From assembly GCF_024346755.1 (NCBI RefSeq), contig NZ_AP024862.1, positions 496,001 to 560,000 on the forward strand: DNA of 64,000 nt. Reading direction: 5' to 3'. The notes under the pieces were generated by a model. The model saw only the letters and a program-made list of their open reading frames with translations, searched no databases and had not been told where the DNA came from. This document shows, in pieces, positions 1-9,327 of this stretch. Position 1 is the first letter of the stretch; every line of letters starts with the position of its first letter. Source of the stretch: Vibrio aerogenes. GTDB lineage: Bacteria; Pseudomonadota; Gammaproteobacteria; Enterobacterales; Vibrionaceae. The translations under genes and the position numbers were made by a program.

Positions 1-1481
1 ACACTTTGGGTTGCGCCCGAAAGTGCCCGGCATAGTATGAGAATATGTGGATTGGTTGTCGTTGCCAGTCCGGATTGAGTCAGTGTTGCTATAAATAGTG
101 ACAGTATCAGCATGTGCCGCAGGCTGTGCTTTTCTGCCCAACGTCCTGCCGGAATCAACATTGCAGCAAAACAGATGTAATAGACACAAAAAGCCATACT
201 GGCTGTATAGGGACTCCCCGCTAATGTTTGAGCCAGATATGATGAAATAAAAGATAGACTGATTGACTCTGTCAGGACACCCAAAACGAATAGTGGCAGC
301 AAATGATATACAGATTGTTCTACCTGAATTTGAGTCGCTCCGGAAGGTGAACTGAGATACCGGATATACCGCCTGGATATTGATTCGGAAGGCAACATAC
401 CACCGATAAACAGGTTTGCCAGTAACAGTGATGCCAGAAAAAGGACCAGAATATTTCTGGCGACACGGATGACCTTTTGATAAATGACGGACCATGGCGT
501 TTCTATGATCAGAACATAATCACTGTCCGCAAGTCTCCGGCATACTCTGACAGAGGATTTGTGCGGTGCAGGTGCGCAGCTACTTAAGATGACTTCCGGC
601 TGGCTCGCTTGTTTCGGGCTGAAAACGATTTTGCCTTGTTTGCTGATGTACAGGTAGCTGATATCAGGATTATTTGCTGCATAGTCATTAAGAAGCTGGT
701 TCAGACCACTGAAATTTGAAGTGAGATCAAATCCCATTTTCAGTGGAGAAGATAAGCGGGATTCTATTGCATCGGCCAGTGTGACTGAACTGGATTTCAA
801 CTGATCCTGATAAAGAGAGATGTACTGGAATGTAACAATGGTTGTCACCAGTAAGAACATACAGTGATGAAGCCATTTTTTAAAACGTACCCGCTTTGCC
901 ATGCTCAACTTTTCCTGCATGAGAAGAAGAACAGGACAAATCAGCATGAAAATGGCAACCAGCCGGGTAACCGGACGAAACTGGAGCAGAATAGGCCGGG
1001 AAAAAAGCCCGGCAGTGAGCGTTATGTCTATCAGAGCTTCTGGTGTATTCCCGACCGGGTACACCAGATGATATTGATTTATATGATTAATTTCTTTAAG
1101 TAATCCGCTCAGATTAAAATGAATATGCTCCAGTAACTGCTTTTCCGGCATGCTGCAGCGTAGATCATGTGAGTACAAATCCGCACCTTGGTGCTTTTCA
1201 TTGTTTAAGGGATTGATTTTAGACAAAGTTGCCTGCTCAATTTGTGGATGGTTGAGTGCAAATTGATATAACCTGACGGAAAATCCCGGATATTCCATTG
1301 GCAAGCCGAGTTTGAGATTATATTCGATGTCTTTACTGACCATCTGTACCTGCTTACATATCTGGTTGAGCGTCAATGACGGAATCACCCGGTATGATTC
1401 CCCTACGCCGATGAATATGAGTAACCCGACAGATACCAGCATGACACTAAAAGATACACACAGTCTCAGAATTTTTGTCAC
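1..1481 (-). CDS. Membrane sensor-MFS transporter, 3' end outside window
   Basis: The frame is open from a GTG at 1481 to the left edge, so about 493 residues are visible and the C-terminus is missing. The GTG is preceded by a strong AGGAGG. Read from the start, it has an N-terminal membrane segment (about 5-25), a roughly 120-residue extracytoplasmic region, two more hydrophobic segments near 150-210, a second extracytoplasmic region (about 210-290), another membrane helix and then a stretch resembling the first helices of a major facilitator transporter (PLFVLGVLTES, IPAGRWAEKHSLRHM). Sensor-plus-MFS fusions exist but I do not know the substrate. It starts 36 bp behind the ATP-grasp gene on the same strand, so the two are likely one operon and it may export or sense that enzyme's product (inference). 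Confidence 0.75.
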   Translation of the reverse strand, partial: MTKILRLCVSFSVMLVSVGLLIFIGVGESYRVIPSLTLNQICKQVQMVSKDIEYNLKLGLPMEYPGFSVRLYQFALNHPQIEQATLSKINPLNNEKHQGADLYSHDLRCSMPEKQLLEHIHFNLSGLLKEINHINQYHLVYPVGNTPEALIDITLTAGLFSRPILLQFRPVTRLVAIFMLICPVLLLMQEKLSMAKRVRFKKWLHHCMFLLVTTIVTFQYISLYQDQLKSSSVTLADAIESRLSSPLKMGFDLTSNFSGLNQLLNDYAANNPDISYLYISKQGKIVFSPKQASQPEVILSSCAPAPHKSSVRVCRRLADSDYVLIIETPWSVIYQKVIRVARNILVLFLASLLLANLFIGGMLPSESISRRYIRYLSSPSGATQIQVEQSVYHLLPLFVLGVLTESISLSFISSYLAQTLAGSPYTASMAFCVYYICFAAMLIPAGRWAEKHSLRHMLILSLFIATLTQSGLATTTNPHILILCRALSGATQS

Positions 1482-1517
1482 TGGAGATCCTCCTGTGAGA
1501 ATTGAAGTGGATAACGT

Positions 1518-2674
1518 TTAAACAGGAAAGTGAGTCAGCAGCGGCGGGCGCCACATCTGAAAATGGTCGATTGTATTGACCAGTTGATTCAGAATCAGCT
1601 CGTCATAGGTGATGTGCAGCTGTTCGAGTCCCATGGCAACCAGGCTGGTTTTTTCTTCTGTGGGTGATTTAATATCTGGCTTGGGGTTGGCTTCCAGAAC
1701 ATGAAGGTGTCCGGCATGGTCCATTCTCAGGTCTAGGCGAATCAGACCATACAGATCCAGAGAGGTATAGAGTTTAGTTGCAATATGGCTCAGTAAATGA
1801 TGTAAATACAGCTCTGTATGTTCATCCAGTGGCCGGATAGAGTCTGAGGTAATAGGGCTTGTATCCATTGAAGTAAAGATACGATCAGAACCATTCAACC
1901 GGCGCTCAAAGTGTGCAAAGCAACATACGTCTTCTTCATAAGGTGGTGAAAAATCAGTGTGCATCCGGGGGGGGGCTTCATCGCGGCAACACAATATTCT
2001 GCTCCTGATAAAAACAGCTCGACCATGACATAATGATTGGTATGTCTGGATACCCGCCAGCATAAAGGTTCTACCTCTGCGGGTGTGTTTGCTATATACA
2101 CATGTTGCGATGCGCGTCCGCAGACCGGCTTCACAATAAAGCGGGTTTTTTCCTGAAAGCGGGCGTGATACTCAGGCTTTTCAAACTGCTTGCAAAATAA
2201 AGCCAGTTGCCGTGACTGATAAGTATCTTCTTCCCGGACATGATGCCAGAGAAAATGAGGTGCTGTTTTTATCCCGCTCGACTTTAAATAGAGTTTAAAC
2301 AGATGTTTATTATCCATCAGCATCGTATTTGCCGGTGTATGTCCAACATAGGGAATTCCGAGGCTTTCAAGTACACAGGCAGCATGAGCTGAGGAGTCGA
2401 TCCCCTGGACCCCGGCTGTATTGAGCCAGGCAAAGTTGATTTTTTTATACTGCAACTTCTGCATCAGATTTTTATCTTCTCTGATGAGGTGTACGTGAGA
2501 GAAACCTGAATTTTCCAGTGATATTTTAATATCTGTTGCTACATCGATATAGCTTTTCCAGTAGCGGGGATTATGAGTTTTATATTGAACAACATTAGGT
2601 TCACTGGGATCGCCAGCATAAATAACCGCTATGTGCAGATATGATTTTAGTTTGTCTAAAATATTTGTTTTCAT
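1518..2674 (-). CDS. ATP-grasp ligase (D-Ala-D-Ala ligase-like), frameshifted at a C9 run
   Basis: The N-terminal part (from ATG 2674) and C-terminal part (to the stop at 1518) lie in two frames that meet at a run of nine G on the plus strand (1967-1975; C9 in the coding sense). Ten C would join them into a 385-residue protein. The N-terminal half has an ATP-grasp preATP/lid pattern (GIPYVGHTPANTMLMDNKHL, then FIVKPVCGRASQHVYI); the C-terminal half has the metal-binding signature LIRLDLRMD...LHVLEANPKPDI, as in D-Ala-D-Ala ligase-like enzymes that join carboxylates to amines with ATP. Substrates are unknown. It precedes the sensor/MFS gene by 36 bp. The shift may be a base-call error, a true mutation or slippage-based switching; as written the product ends soon after residue 240. 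Confidence 0.7.
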
Positions 2675-2819
2675 TATGACTTCCTTATTTTAAATTTATC
2701 TTTGCAGGTGCTTTTTTAAATTAGCTGTTTTTTGAATATGTTCTCTTTTATAAATACACAAGCGTCTTTTAATTCGTGGTAATCACTTTATGGAATGGAA
2801 ATAAATGTAGTAACAGAAT

Positions 2820-2864
2820 AAAAAAACCTCCGTAAATGAATGGGCAAAGTTTACGGAGGGCGGA
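2820..2864 (-). terminator. Rho-independent terminator of the 2963-3625 gene
   Basis: Read on the minus strand, a 10-bp stem (CCTCCGTAAA/TTTACGGAGG) is followed by a run of T. It lies about 100 bp after the stop of the upstream gene. Confidence 0.7.
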
Positions 2865-2916
2865 AAATCAGCTGAAGGATGTGAGGCTGAAAATGGGGCG
2901 CAGAAATGGACGATCT

Positions 2917-2976
2917 ACCTGTATACCCAATCAACCTTGCTCTTCAGGGGCGCATCTTGAGGTCATTTGGGTATAA
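2917..2976. repeat. Palindromic TATACCC...GGGTATA intergenic element
   Basis: The arms TATACCCAATCAACCTTG and CTTGAGGTCATTTGGGTATA are imperfect inverted copies around a GC-rich centre. Half-copies of the same motif occur near 9079 and 22020-22055, so this is a dispersed palindromic element of the genome. Its right end overlaps the 3' end of the 2963-3625 gene. Confidence 0.6.
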
Positions 2977-3625
2977 ATGGCAATGAATATTCAGATATCA
3001 GAGAATGATAGGCAGCCCAAAAGATACCGAACAATGCAACAGCAGAAAAAATGAAAGCTATCCACATATAAATATGTTGATGATTTTTTTTCTTTTTACT
3101 GGCAATTTTTTGTAAGGATTCGGAAATGAATACCTCACCAACAAATGTATCAAATATTTCTTCGTACTGTCTGTCCTGATAGTCGATTCCTTTCAATATA
3201 ATGTTGTCATCTTTATCTTTTATATACCTGGGATGTTCACTATATAACCCTTCATGATTCAATATCAGTCTTTTTCTTTCTTTTATATGTGGTGAGTGGA
3301 ATAGCTGACAAAAATAACTGATCACGGACTTATCTTTAGAAGATTTGTTGATGATTAAATATCCATTGTCAGTCAGGTAATTCATCAGTTTTTTTAATTC
3401 CTGAAACTGGTCAATGGCAATTTTTTTATCATATTCATTATTGAACCGTTCGACTGGTAAATAATAAACAGCATATTTTATTTCCGGTTGTATAATGAGT
3501 GCACGTTTGTTTTTTTCTGTAAAAAATTGCTGTGAAAAAAACTCTGGCAAATTCACCACTGCTTTTGCCGGATATTGATTCAGTGCATCAATGATATATT
3601 GTTCGTTTTCATTAAATGTTCGCAT
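2963..3625 (-). CDS. Hypothetical protein with C-terminal membrane anchor
   Basis: This is a 220-residue protein I do not recognise. Residues 1-185 are hydrophilic, lysine-rich and likely cytosolic. A basic stretch (KKKKNHQH) precedes one strong hydrophobic helix (about 190-210), giving a tail-anchored or single-pass layout. The gene is noticeably more A+T-rich than its neighbours, a hint of transfer. It sits 73 bp after the stop of the 3699-5210 gene on the same strand and could be cotranscribed with it. A clear terminator follows. No catalytic motif is visible. Confidence 0.7.
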   Translation of the reverse strand: MRTFNENEQYIIDALNQYPAKAVVNLPEFFSQQFFTEKNKRALIIQPEIKYAVYYLPVERFNNEYDKKIAIDQFQELKKLMNYLTDNGYLIINKSSKDKSVISYFCQLFHSPHIKERKRLILNHEGLYSEHPRYIKDKDDNIILKGIDYQDRQYEEIFDTFVGEVFISESLQKIASKKKKNHQHIYMWIAFIFSAVALFGIFWAAYHSLISEYSLPFIPK

Positions 3626-3698
3626 GATTTCCCCTCAACAGATTCAGTGAAAAAAGAGCACCTCTCCGGGAGAAAAAGAGGCGCTCAGCCCGGAAAAC

Positions 3699-5210
3699 TT
3701 ATTCGTCAGAACTACTATCAGCGTCAGAACTATCGCTGCTTGCTGCACCGCCTTTCGGCGTACTGTCATCAGCACTGCCGGCGGCATTGTAGCGATTTGG
3801 ATAGTATTTATTCATCCAGCTACGGGCAATTTCAGCTTTGGTGATTGGTTTGAGGTAATAGTTCAGGGGCACACCAATGGTGCTGTCATCACTGGAGATA
3901 CATTTTTCAATGTAGTCTTCCATCGCATTCATCACAGAGTTGATGTCAATAATTTTGTTGGCACCATCATCAATTTCAGCAACACCGCTCAGGGCAGCCT
4001 GAATTTTTGATGTCTGCATCGATTCCATTTGCTGGCCGGCTTTCGCATTACCGGCAGCGCTGCCGATGGTTGCCATATCATCCGCATTAGCGTTTTGAAT
4101 CGCAGCCAGGCTTGCCATGGCTTTATCAGGGCTGAAGTCAGCAAACTGCTGCACGGTCATTTTGACTTCATTAGATTTAATTGATGGGATGACGCCCATG
4201 ACGATCAAAGAACAGTGAGAACTGATATTTTGTGTGCTGAGCAGGTTTTTAGCGCTGTTGGAGAAGGATTCATTGACGCCGAACTTACCTGAAGCTTCGG
4301 CAAACCAGCAACCGACTTCAAACGATGCCTGTAATGATTCTGCGACTGAATACATCGACTGACTGGAGCTGGATTCAGTCGTGTTCAGAACATGAACCAT
4401 GGCGACAAAAGAGGAACCATAACTGGCACCTGAAAGCAGATAAAATGCTTTTTCATCTTTTGTGCCCATTTGTGCGCTGGCTCTGCCAATTGAGGCGGGT
4501 GAATTGGTTTTCAGCAAATCGTCGGGAAACAGCTGGTTCCAAGTTTTGACCGCTTTGTCGACATCCAACCGGTAAGGAGCGTAGACCTGCGCTTTTTTAT
4601 GGGTACAGTTAATACTGATAACCAGCGTCCCCGCAATGCTGTGTTTAGAGTGCTGGCTGTTCATTTGCGCCTGCGCGGTCGATTTTGCTTCTGATGAAGC
4701 TTTGTCTCCCAGATAACTGACTGACCCTCCAATAAAACTGGCAACGGTTGAAGCGTGGCTGTGTGATGACTGAGAGTTTTGATCGAAGGAGAAATACTGG
4801 CAATTCATCTGAATGGAATCGACAGCCAACGGTAAAGTTTTCAGGCTGCTTTTGTTGTAATCAATCGGACTTTCAATCTGTTCATTGACCATATTGATCT
4901 TTGAACGCAGCGGCAAGATCGCTTTTTCTGCCTGAATCTTTGCTTTGCCGTATTTGACTGCGGCCTCTTGCAGCTGTTTTCCCACATCCTGCGACTCTTT
5001 AACTAAATCGCCGGGATCGACTTTCATATCGATCATTTCTTCAACGGTCATATCAATACTGCGCTTGAGTGAATTCAGCGCATTCATTTCATATTCGGCC
5101 GCATCTGCCGGAGCCTGGAGCTTGGAGATTTGTACAATGTTCTCCAGTTTTTTCTTGGTCACGATATTCCCGAGGACGAGTGACGGATCGTAAGGAATGC
5201 TTGATGGCAT
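3699..5210 (-). CDS. Unknown protein, paralogue of 5480-6832
   Basis: This 503-residue protein has no recognised family. It shares the whole architecture of the divergent neighbour: an N-terminus of the type MPSSIPYDPSLVLGNI, a helical coiled-coil-prone region (about 20-120), a central block GTLVISINCTHKKAQVYAP, LLSGASYGSSFVAMVH, and a C-terminal GVPLNYYLKPITKAEI. It has no signal peptide or membrane segment. The tail (about 475-503) is an acidic Ser/Asp-rich repeat-like stretch that the paralogue lacks. The start is supported by AGGGGA just upstream on the minus strand. The shared GT-V-S/A-NCTH and SGA-FGSSFV blocks are probably the functional core, but no function can be assigned. Confidence 0.75.
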   Translation of the reverse strand: MPSSIPYDPSLVLGNIVTKKKLENIVQISKLQAPADAAEYEMNALNSLKRSIDMTVEEMIDMKVDPGDLVKESQDVGKQLQEAAVKYGKAKIQAEKAILPLRSKINMVNEQIESPIDYNKSSLKTLPLAVDSIQMNCQYFSFDQNSQSSHSHASTVASFIGGSVSYLGDKASSEAKSTAQAQMNSQHSKHSIAGTLVISINCTHKKAQVYAPYRLDVDKAVKTWNQLFPDDLLKTNSPASIGRASAQMGTKDEKAFYLLSGASYGSSFVAMVHVLNTTESSSSQSMYSVAESLQASFEVGCWFAEASGKFGVNESFSNSAKNLLSTQNISSHCSLIVMGVIPSIKSNEVKMTVQQFADFSPDKAMASLAAIQNANADDMATIGSAAGNAKAGQQMESMQTSKIQAALSGVAEIDDGANKIIDINSVMNAMEDYIEKCISSDDSTIGVPLNYYLKPITKAEIARSWMNKYYPNRYNAAGSADDSTPKGGAASSDSSDADSSSDE

Positions 5211-5479
5211 AATTTATCCCCTAATGTTATTTGAGTTTCCGGCGGAATTACCGGAACCTCTGTAAACATATTCGTCAGGTCATCCCCGCAGCTTTGTTCA
5301 ATCCATTCAACACTTTGTCTGCACCATTTCAGGACATTCTATTTCTCAGAGTCATGTCCCAAAGGCGATCTGTATTTTTCAAAGCCGGCTCTGTATTTAT
5401 CAAAGGCGGCGTTTTTTTTACTTTGCCAGAGTAAATAACACCATAAGCAACCTATTGATAAAAAAACCGGAGAAATATT

Positions 5480-6832
5480 ATGGCCGTATCTGTGCCCTAT
5501 CATCCTGGGCTGGTACTCGGGAATATTCTTGAAAGCAGTTATCTCAGCTATATTCAGCAACATTCTCAGATACAAGGACAGACAGAGAAATGTCGTAAAC
5601 AACATAACGCACTGACTCAGCAGAAAAATAAGCTCGACATGATTCGTGAAGAACTGGTCAGTATGGGGGTTGACGAAACAGACTTGTCAGAGATTGATAA
5701 TGAGATTCAGCGTGTCCGCAAGAAAATGTTAAAAGCCGCTGTGAATTACAGCAAAGCGGTTATCAATACAGAAAAGCAACTGGCTTCGCTTGAAGGGAGC
5801 ACTTCTCTTGCCTCTGTGAGTTCACAATCTGAAAGTCCGGTTGATTTTATGAAAAGTGAGATGATGGCAAAGCCTCTTGCCAGTGATTCCATAGAATTGG
5901 ATATGCAGTTCTTCCATCTCGACAGTCATACGACAGACCCGACAGCGTTTGCTGCACAAATTGCCCGGCATGTTGCCCATCAGTCCGGCCATCAGCTGGC
6001 CGACCAGGTGCAGAAAAAAGTGATGCATCATGCTTCGCAGCACAATATTCAGGGCACTCTGGTCATTTCAGCTAATTGTACGCACAGAACTGCAAGTGTT
6101 TTTTCGCCCTTGGTGCTTGACCCGGAAAAAGCAGTCAGGGCCTGGAATGCCTGTTATCCGGGCCAGGCGATAGCAGCTCAATCAGTGGACAAAGTTAAAA
6201 AAACAACGTCATCAGGGCGTTCACAGATGCAGACTTTAGATGTGTTGTCTGGTGCTACTTTTGGCTCAAGTTTTGTAGGTATGGTGCATTTCATTCAGGA
6301 TGATACGCTCACTTCTGCCGGCGAAAAGGCTCGGTCATCGGGTTATCTGACTCAGTCTAATCTGCAGATTCAATGTAGTTTTGTCAGTATGGGAATTATA
6401 CCGGAGACCGGTTCTTCAACGGCCAGAACAGTGGTCAGTGATATTGCCGGAGATACCAGATCACAAGTCCAGGCAATGAGTTTTCTGAATTCTGACAGGG
6501 AAGATGAGTTTGAAACTGAGGAGACTCTGAAACAGGCGGAAGAAGAGAGAAGCAACTATAAAAACATGCTTTCTCATTCGATGAAAAGTGTCGTGGAAGC
6601 GTTCAGTCAGACCGCAATGACAGAACAGAATGTGCTGAATTTAGATACCTTAATGACCATTTTTGATAATTTTACTGAATCAGCGCGAAATACAAAAAAA
6701 GCTTGCGGCGTACCTCTGAATTATTACATTACTCAATATACCCGTGATGATATTTTGCAGCTTTTTCAGAGACATACTCGTGCAACTTCAAAACAATCTG
6801 AATCATCTCATGTGCCTCAGGAGGAATCCTGA
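5480..6832 (+). CDS. Unknown protein, divergent paralogue of 3699-5210
   Basis: This 450-residue protein matches the neighbour in the same order: SVPYHPGLVLGNIL at the N-terminus, a long helical region with Lys/Glu heptads (about 25-110), GTLVISANCTHRTASVFSP near the middle, VLSGATFGSSFVGMVH, and GVPLNYYITQYTRDDI near the end. The central Ser/Gly-rich part differs, and the C-terminal tail is shorter and not acidic. AGAAAT lies upstream of ATG 5480. Two homologous genes back-to-back over a 269-bp intergenic region suggest a functional pair, perhaps hetero-oligomer subunits. No signal peptide or known domain is seen, so function is open. Confidence 0.75.
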   Translation: MAVSVPYHPGLVLGNILESSYLSYIQQHSQIQGQTEKCRKQHNALTQQKNKLDMIREELVSMGVDETDLSEIDNEIQRVRKKMLKAAVNYSKAVINTEKQLASLEGSTSLASVSSQSESPVDFMKSEMMAKPLASDSIELDMQFFHLDSHTTDPTAFAAQIARHVAHQSGHQLADQVQKKVMHHASQHNIQGTLVISANCTHRTASVFSPLVLDPEKAVRAWNACYPGQAIAAQSVDKVKKTTSSGRSQMQTLDVLSGATFGSSFVGMVHFIQDDTLTSAGEKARSSGYLTQSNLQIQCSFVSMGIIPETGSSTARTVVSDIAGDTRSQVQAMSFLNSDREDEFETEETLKQAEEERSNYKNMLSHSMKSVVEAFSQTAMTEQNVLNLDTLMTIFDNFTESARNTKKACGVPLNYYITQYTRDDILQLFQRHTRATSKQSESSHVPQEES

Positions 6833-6988
6833 ACCGGCAATGATGAAGTACTGTCAGTGTCTGGTGTCAGAGCCAGATAAAAATTTCTGTTTCCATTTAA
6901 TTCGATGAATCCCGACTGAATGCAGGGTGATGTTCAGGTATCTGCTGTGCCTGCGTCAGATTTTATTTTTAACTATAAGGATCTGGTT

Positions 6989-7784
6989 ATGAAAAAAAAA
7001 TCCCATATGAAATCATTGTGTTTTCTAACAATAACAGTGTTTTTTCTCAACTATCGGCCTGCTTGCATCAAGAATCGGTGCAACTGACTCTGACGACTTC
7101 AGAAGATCTGATTGAACAGATTGTCCGGATTGCGCCGGATATGATCTTTGTGGACTCAACTCTGGGAAAAATCCATCATATCCGGGAAACGTGTTTATTA
7201 CTGCAAAAGCAGATGAACGGCCGTCATATCGCTTTGCCCCCCGTATTGTCGATCATTGAAGGGAATAGCGGACAGCGCGGAGAGGTGCTGAACGATGGTG
7301 CGATTGATTGTGTCAATTATCCGTTTAATCCACGGGAAGTCATCATGAGGGTAGAATACACCCTGTTGATTGTGGCTGCCTGTCAGCAAGGTATTGCCCC
7401 TGAGCGGGTTTCAGCACCACTGTATTATGGTGGTGCAGACCGATCAAAATATAATTATCTGGCCAGTCAAACCGCTGACTATCTTGAGAAAAATCTGGCT
7501 TCACATATGACGCTTGCCCAGCTGGCACAACGGGTGAACTCAAATCGTAATTCGCTATCGGAAGCATTTAAGCAGGCGTTTGGCTGTACTATTTTTCAGT
7601 GGTTGTACCATCGCAGGATGGAAAAAGCGGCAGAATACCTGAGTCGAACGCATCTTGATGTCCAGCAGGTTGCTTACCGTGTGGGTTATATTGATGCGAA
7701 CAACTTTTCCACTGCGTTCAAAAAAAATTCCACTGTTCACCCAGTGTATTTCGTATGCAAAATGAAAAATCCGGACAGGATTGA
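6989..7784 (+). CDS. Receiver-like/AraC-type regulator with two homopolymer frameshifts
   Basis: The longest uninterrupted reading starts at GTG 7018, but TAAGGATCTGGTT precedes an ATG at 6989 that is followed by nine A. With ten A the frame runs MKKKIPYEIIVFSNNN into the receiver-like domain (DMIFVDSTLG, GAIDCVNYPFNPREV). The HTH_18 AraC domain (about residues 160-255: MTLAQLAQRVNSNRNSLSE, VQQVAYRVGYIDANNFSTAF) then hits a second run of eight A (7720-7727). With nine A the normal AraC ending FKKKFHCSPSVFRM follows and stops at 7784, before the terminator. The corrected length is about 265 residues. It resembles response-regulator/AraC hybrids; a phospho-acceptor Asp is plausible at FVDS. The target is unknown; the 5480 gene lies just upstream. 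Confidence 0.75.
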
Positions 7785-7807
7785 AGCCGTCAATTGTCCG
7801 GATATAC

Positions 7808-7839
7808 ACAAAAAGCTACGCAGTTGCGTAGCTTTTTCG
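7808..7839 (+). terminator. Terminator after the receiver-AraC gene
   Basis: A perfect stem AAAAAGCTACGCA/TGCGTAGCTTTTT is followed by TC. It lies inside the extended uncorrected frame of the preceding gene, which supports the shorter corrected C-terminus. Confidence 0.8.
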
Positions 7840-7911
7840 TGAGTGACGTTTAAAAACAGTAAGAATAAAATTCTGCGAAAAGCGTATCAATATAGTTTGT
7901 TATTTTGATAA

Positions 7912-8976
7912 TTATGGGTGGCTGCTCAGGCGGGTCACCATTCGATATACGGTGCTGATTTGAGGCGCGTTTTTCGAAAAATAATCAGGCCCCGGATTAT
8001 TTGGTGACGTATATCCCCAGAAGTCCCAGCAGCCTTTGGGATTATACGGGTTGCTGGTCGATGGGCGAATCTGCGGGTACAGAATGATGAGGTTGTTGGC
8101 ATCGGCGTAAGTGTTGTAGCCTGTATGGTTGTAATATCTGTCGCCAATAATTGCTGCGCCTTGTTCACAGCCGTGAAAAACGATGTGAATCGAACAACGG
8201 ATTTGGTTATGACACTGTTTTGGGATATAGACATAACCGGTGTCATCCAAACTGGTGTAAGGATTATGTATGAATTCAGCCTGATTAAAAGGGATGGCTT
8301 TGGCTTTTGGTTCCGGTTGACTGGTCTCCAGACCCGGATAAATCCAGCCCAGGATTTTTTTTGCCTGGGGAATATCACAGTTGTTGATGTAAGGTGGCTG
8401 GGATGTACTGCACGGATTGTCTGAATCATTGTCTGTGATAATGCCATGGCCGGCGTTGGTGGTCTTGTTGTAAAAGATGGCATCGCTCTTGACGCCCAAA
8501 GCCTGATAAAAAACTAAGGTTTGATCCATCACCCGAGTGTTAACGGTTCTGTCATTGGTGCCACTGAACAAATAGACACGTTTCTTGTACAGATTTTCGA
8601 CTGAGTCAATTTTCCCGTTTTTTGCCAGTAATCTGGTTTTTTTAACCAGTCGGGGCGTGTTTGGTGAAAGGCTTGCTGTGCGTGGGTTCATGCATGTATT
8701 GATCGTATTTTCCATATATGTACGCGCTGGCCAGGATTGTGCACATAAATAAGGACCACCGGCAATAATGCCGACACCTTTCATGATGGTTGAATGTGCA
8801 ATAAAAAACTGAGTGGCCATAAATGCTCCGGATGATAAGCCGGACACCGATGTTTTATTTATGTCAGCATTGATAGCAGGTAACCTTTTAACCGAAGCGC
8901 CGGATGTGAGCGGTAACAATATGGCTGGCAAGATATACCAGCGGCGAGTCGTTCTGGTTTGATTTCTTTTCATCAT
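7912..8976 (-). CDS. Secreted PHB-depolymerase-like esterase
   Basis: This 354-residue protein has a basic N-terminus plus a hydrophobic segment (RRWYILPAILLPLTSGAS), i.e. a signal peptide, so it probably acts outside the cytoplasm. The lipase box is VSGLSSGAFMA (Ser nucleophile at about residue 50), followed by a GTNDRTVN segment with a candidate catalytic Asp and a VFHGCEQ segment resembling the His region of the poly(3-hydroxyalkanoate) depolymerase family. The size fits a catalytic domain without a separate substrate-binding domain. It likely hydrolyses short polyester or other ester substrates; PHB itself is inferred from the family. It is monocistronic, convergent with the AraC gene and divergent from the GNAT gene. 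Confidence 0.8.
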   Translation of the reverse strand: MMKRNQTRTTRRWYILPAILLPLTSGASVKRLPAINADINKTSVSGLSSGAFMATQFFIAHSTIMKGVGIIAGGPYLCAQSWPARTYMENTINTCMNPRTASLSPNTPRLVKKTRLLAKNGKIDSVENLYKKRVYLFSGTNDRTVNTRVMDQTLVFYQALGVKSDAIFYNKTTNAGHGIITDNDSDNPCSTSQPPYINNCDIPQAKKILGWIYPGLETSQPEPKAKAIPFNQAEFIHNPYTSLDDTGYVYIPKQCHNQIRCSIHIVFHGCEQGAAIIGDRYYNHTGYNTYADANNLIILYPQIRPSTSNPYNPKGCWDFWGYTSPNNPGPDYFSKNAPQISTVYRMVTRLSSHP

Positions 8977-9327
8977 TTCATTTTCCGTCTCTTAAGATAT
9001 ACGTCAGATAACAACCTGAGTGTAAGCAGGACCGTCTGACTGATCCTTTGTCTGATACAGTGATATCTTTGAACCGTATATCCAAGTGATCTCAAGATCG
9101 AAAGGCGGGCGCATATATCGTCATGATTTCAGCGAATTAGTTACATTAAATCAGTAGGTTAATATCTTTTTGTGTATGAGTTGCTGTTTATGTTGCTGCT
9201 TTGTCAGGATGCTTTTCTGCCGAAAATACAGGCATAGTTATAAATTCCTCCCAATGTTCTGAAAAATAATTGGTATAATTATTATGAATTTAGTTTCATT
9301 TTGTCGAATGACATGGAGGAAATGACA
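8977..9327. other. Intergenic region between esterase and GNAT genes
   Basis: It holds a half-copy of the palindromic repeat (TATATCCAAGTGATCTCAAG, about 9078-9097) and a good -10 box TATAAT at 9274-9279, suited to the GNAT gene. I see no clear -35 and nothing else here. Confidence 0.45.

Noticed and set aside
864..1103. Plus-strand frame inside the sensor-MFS gene
   Set aside because: It lies wholly opposite a continuous minus-strand gene with a good start and coherent membrane topology.
1967..1975. Phase variation of the ATP-grasp gene as a firm claim
   Set aside because: Two other homopolymer shifts of the same sign in the next 6 kb make a systematic base-call error more likely.
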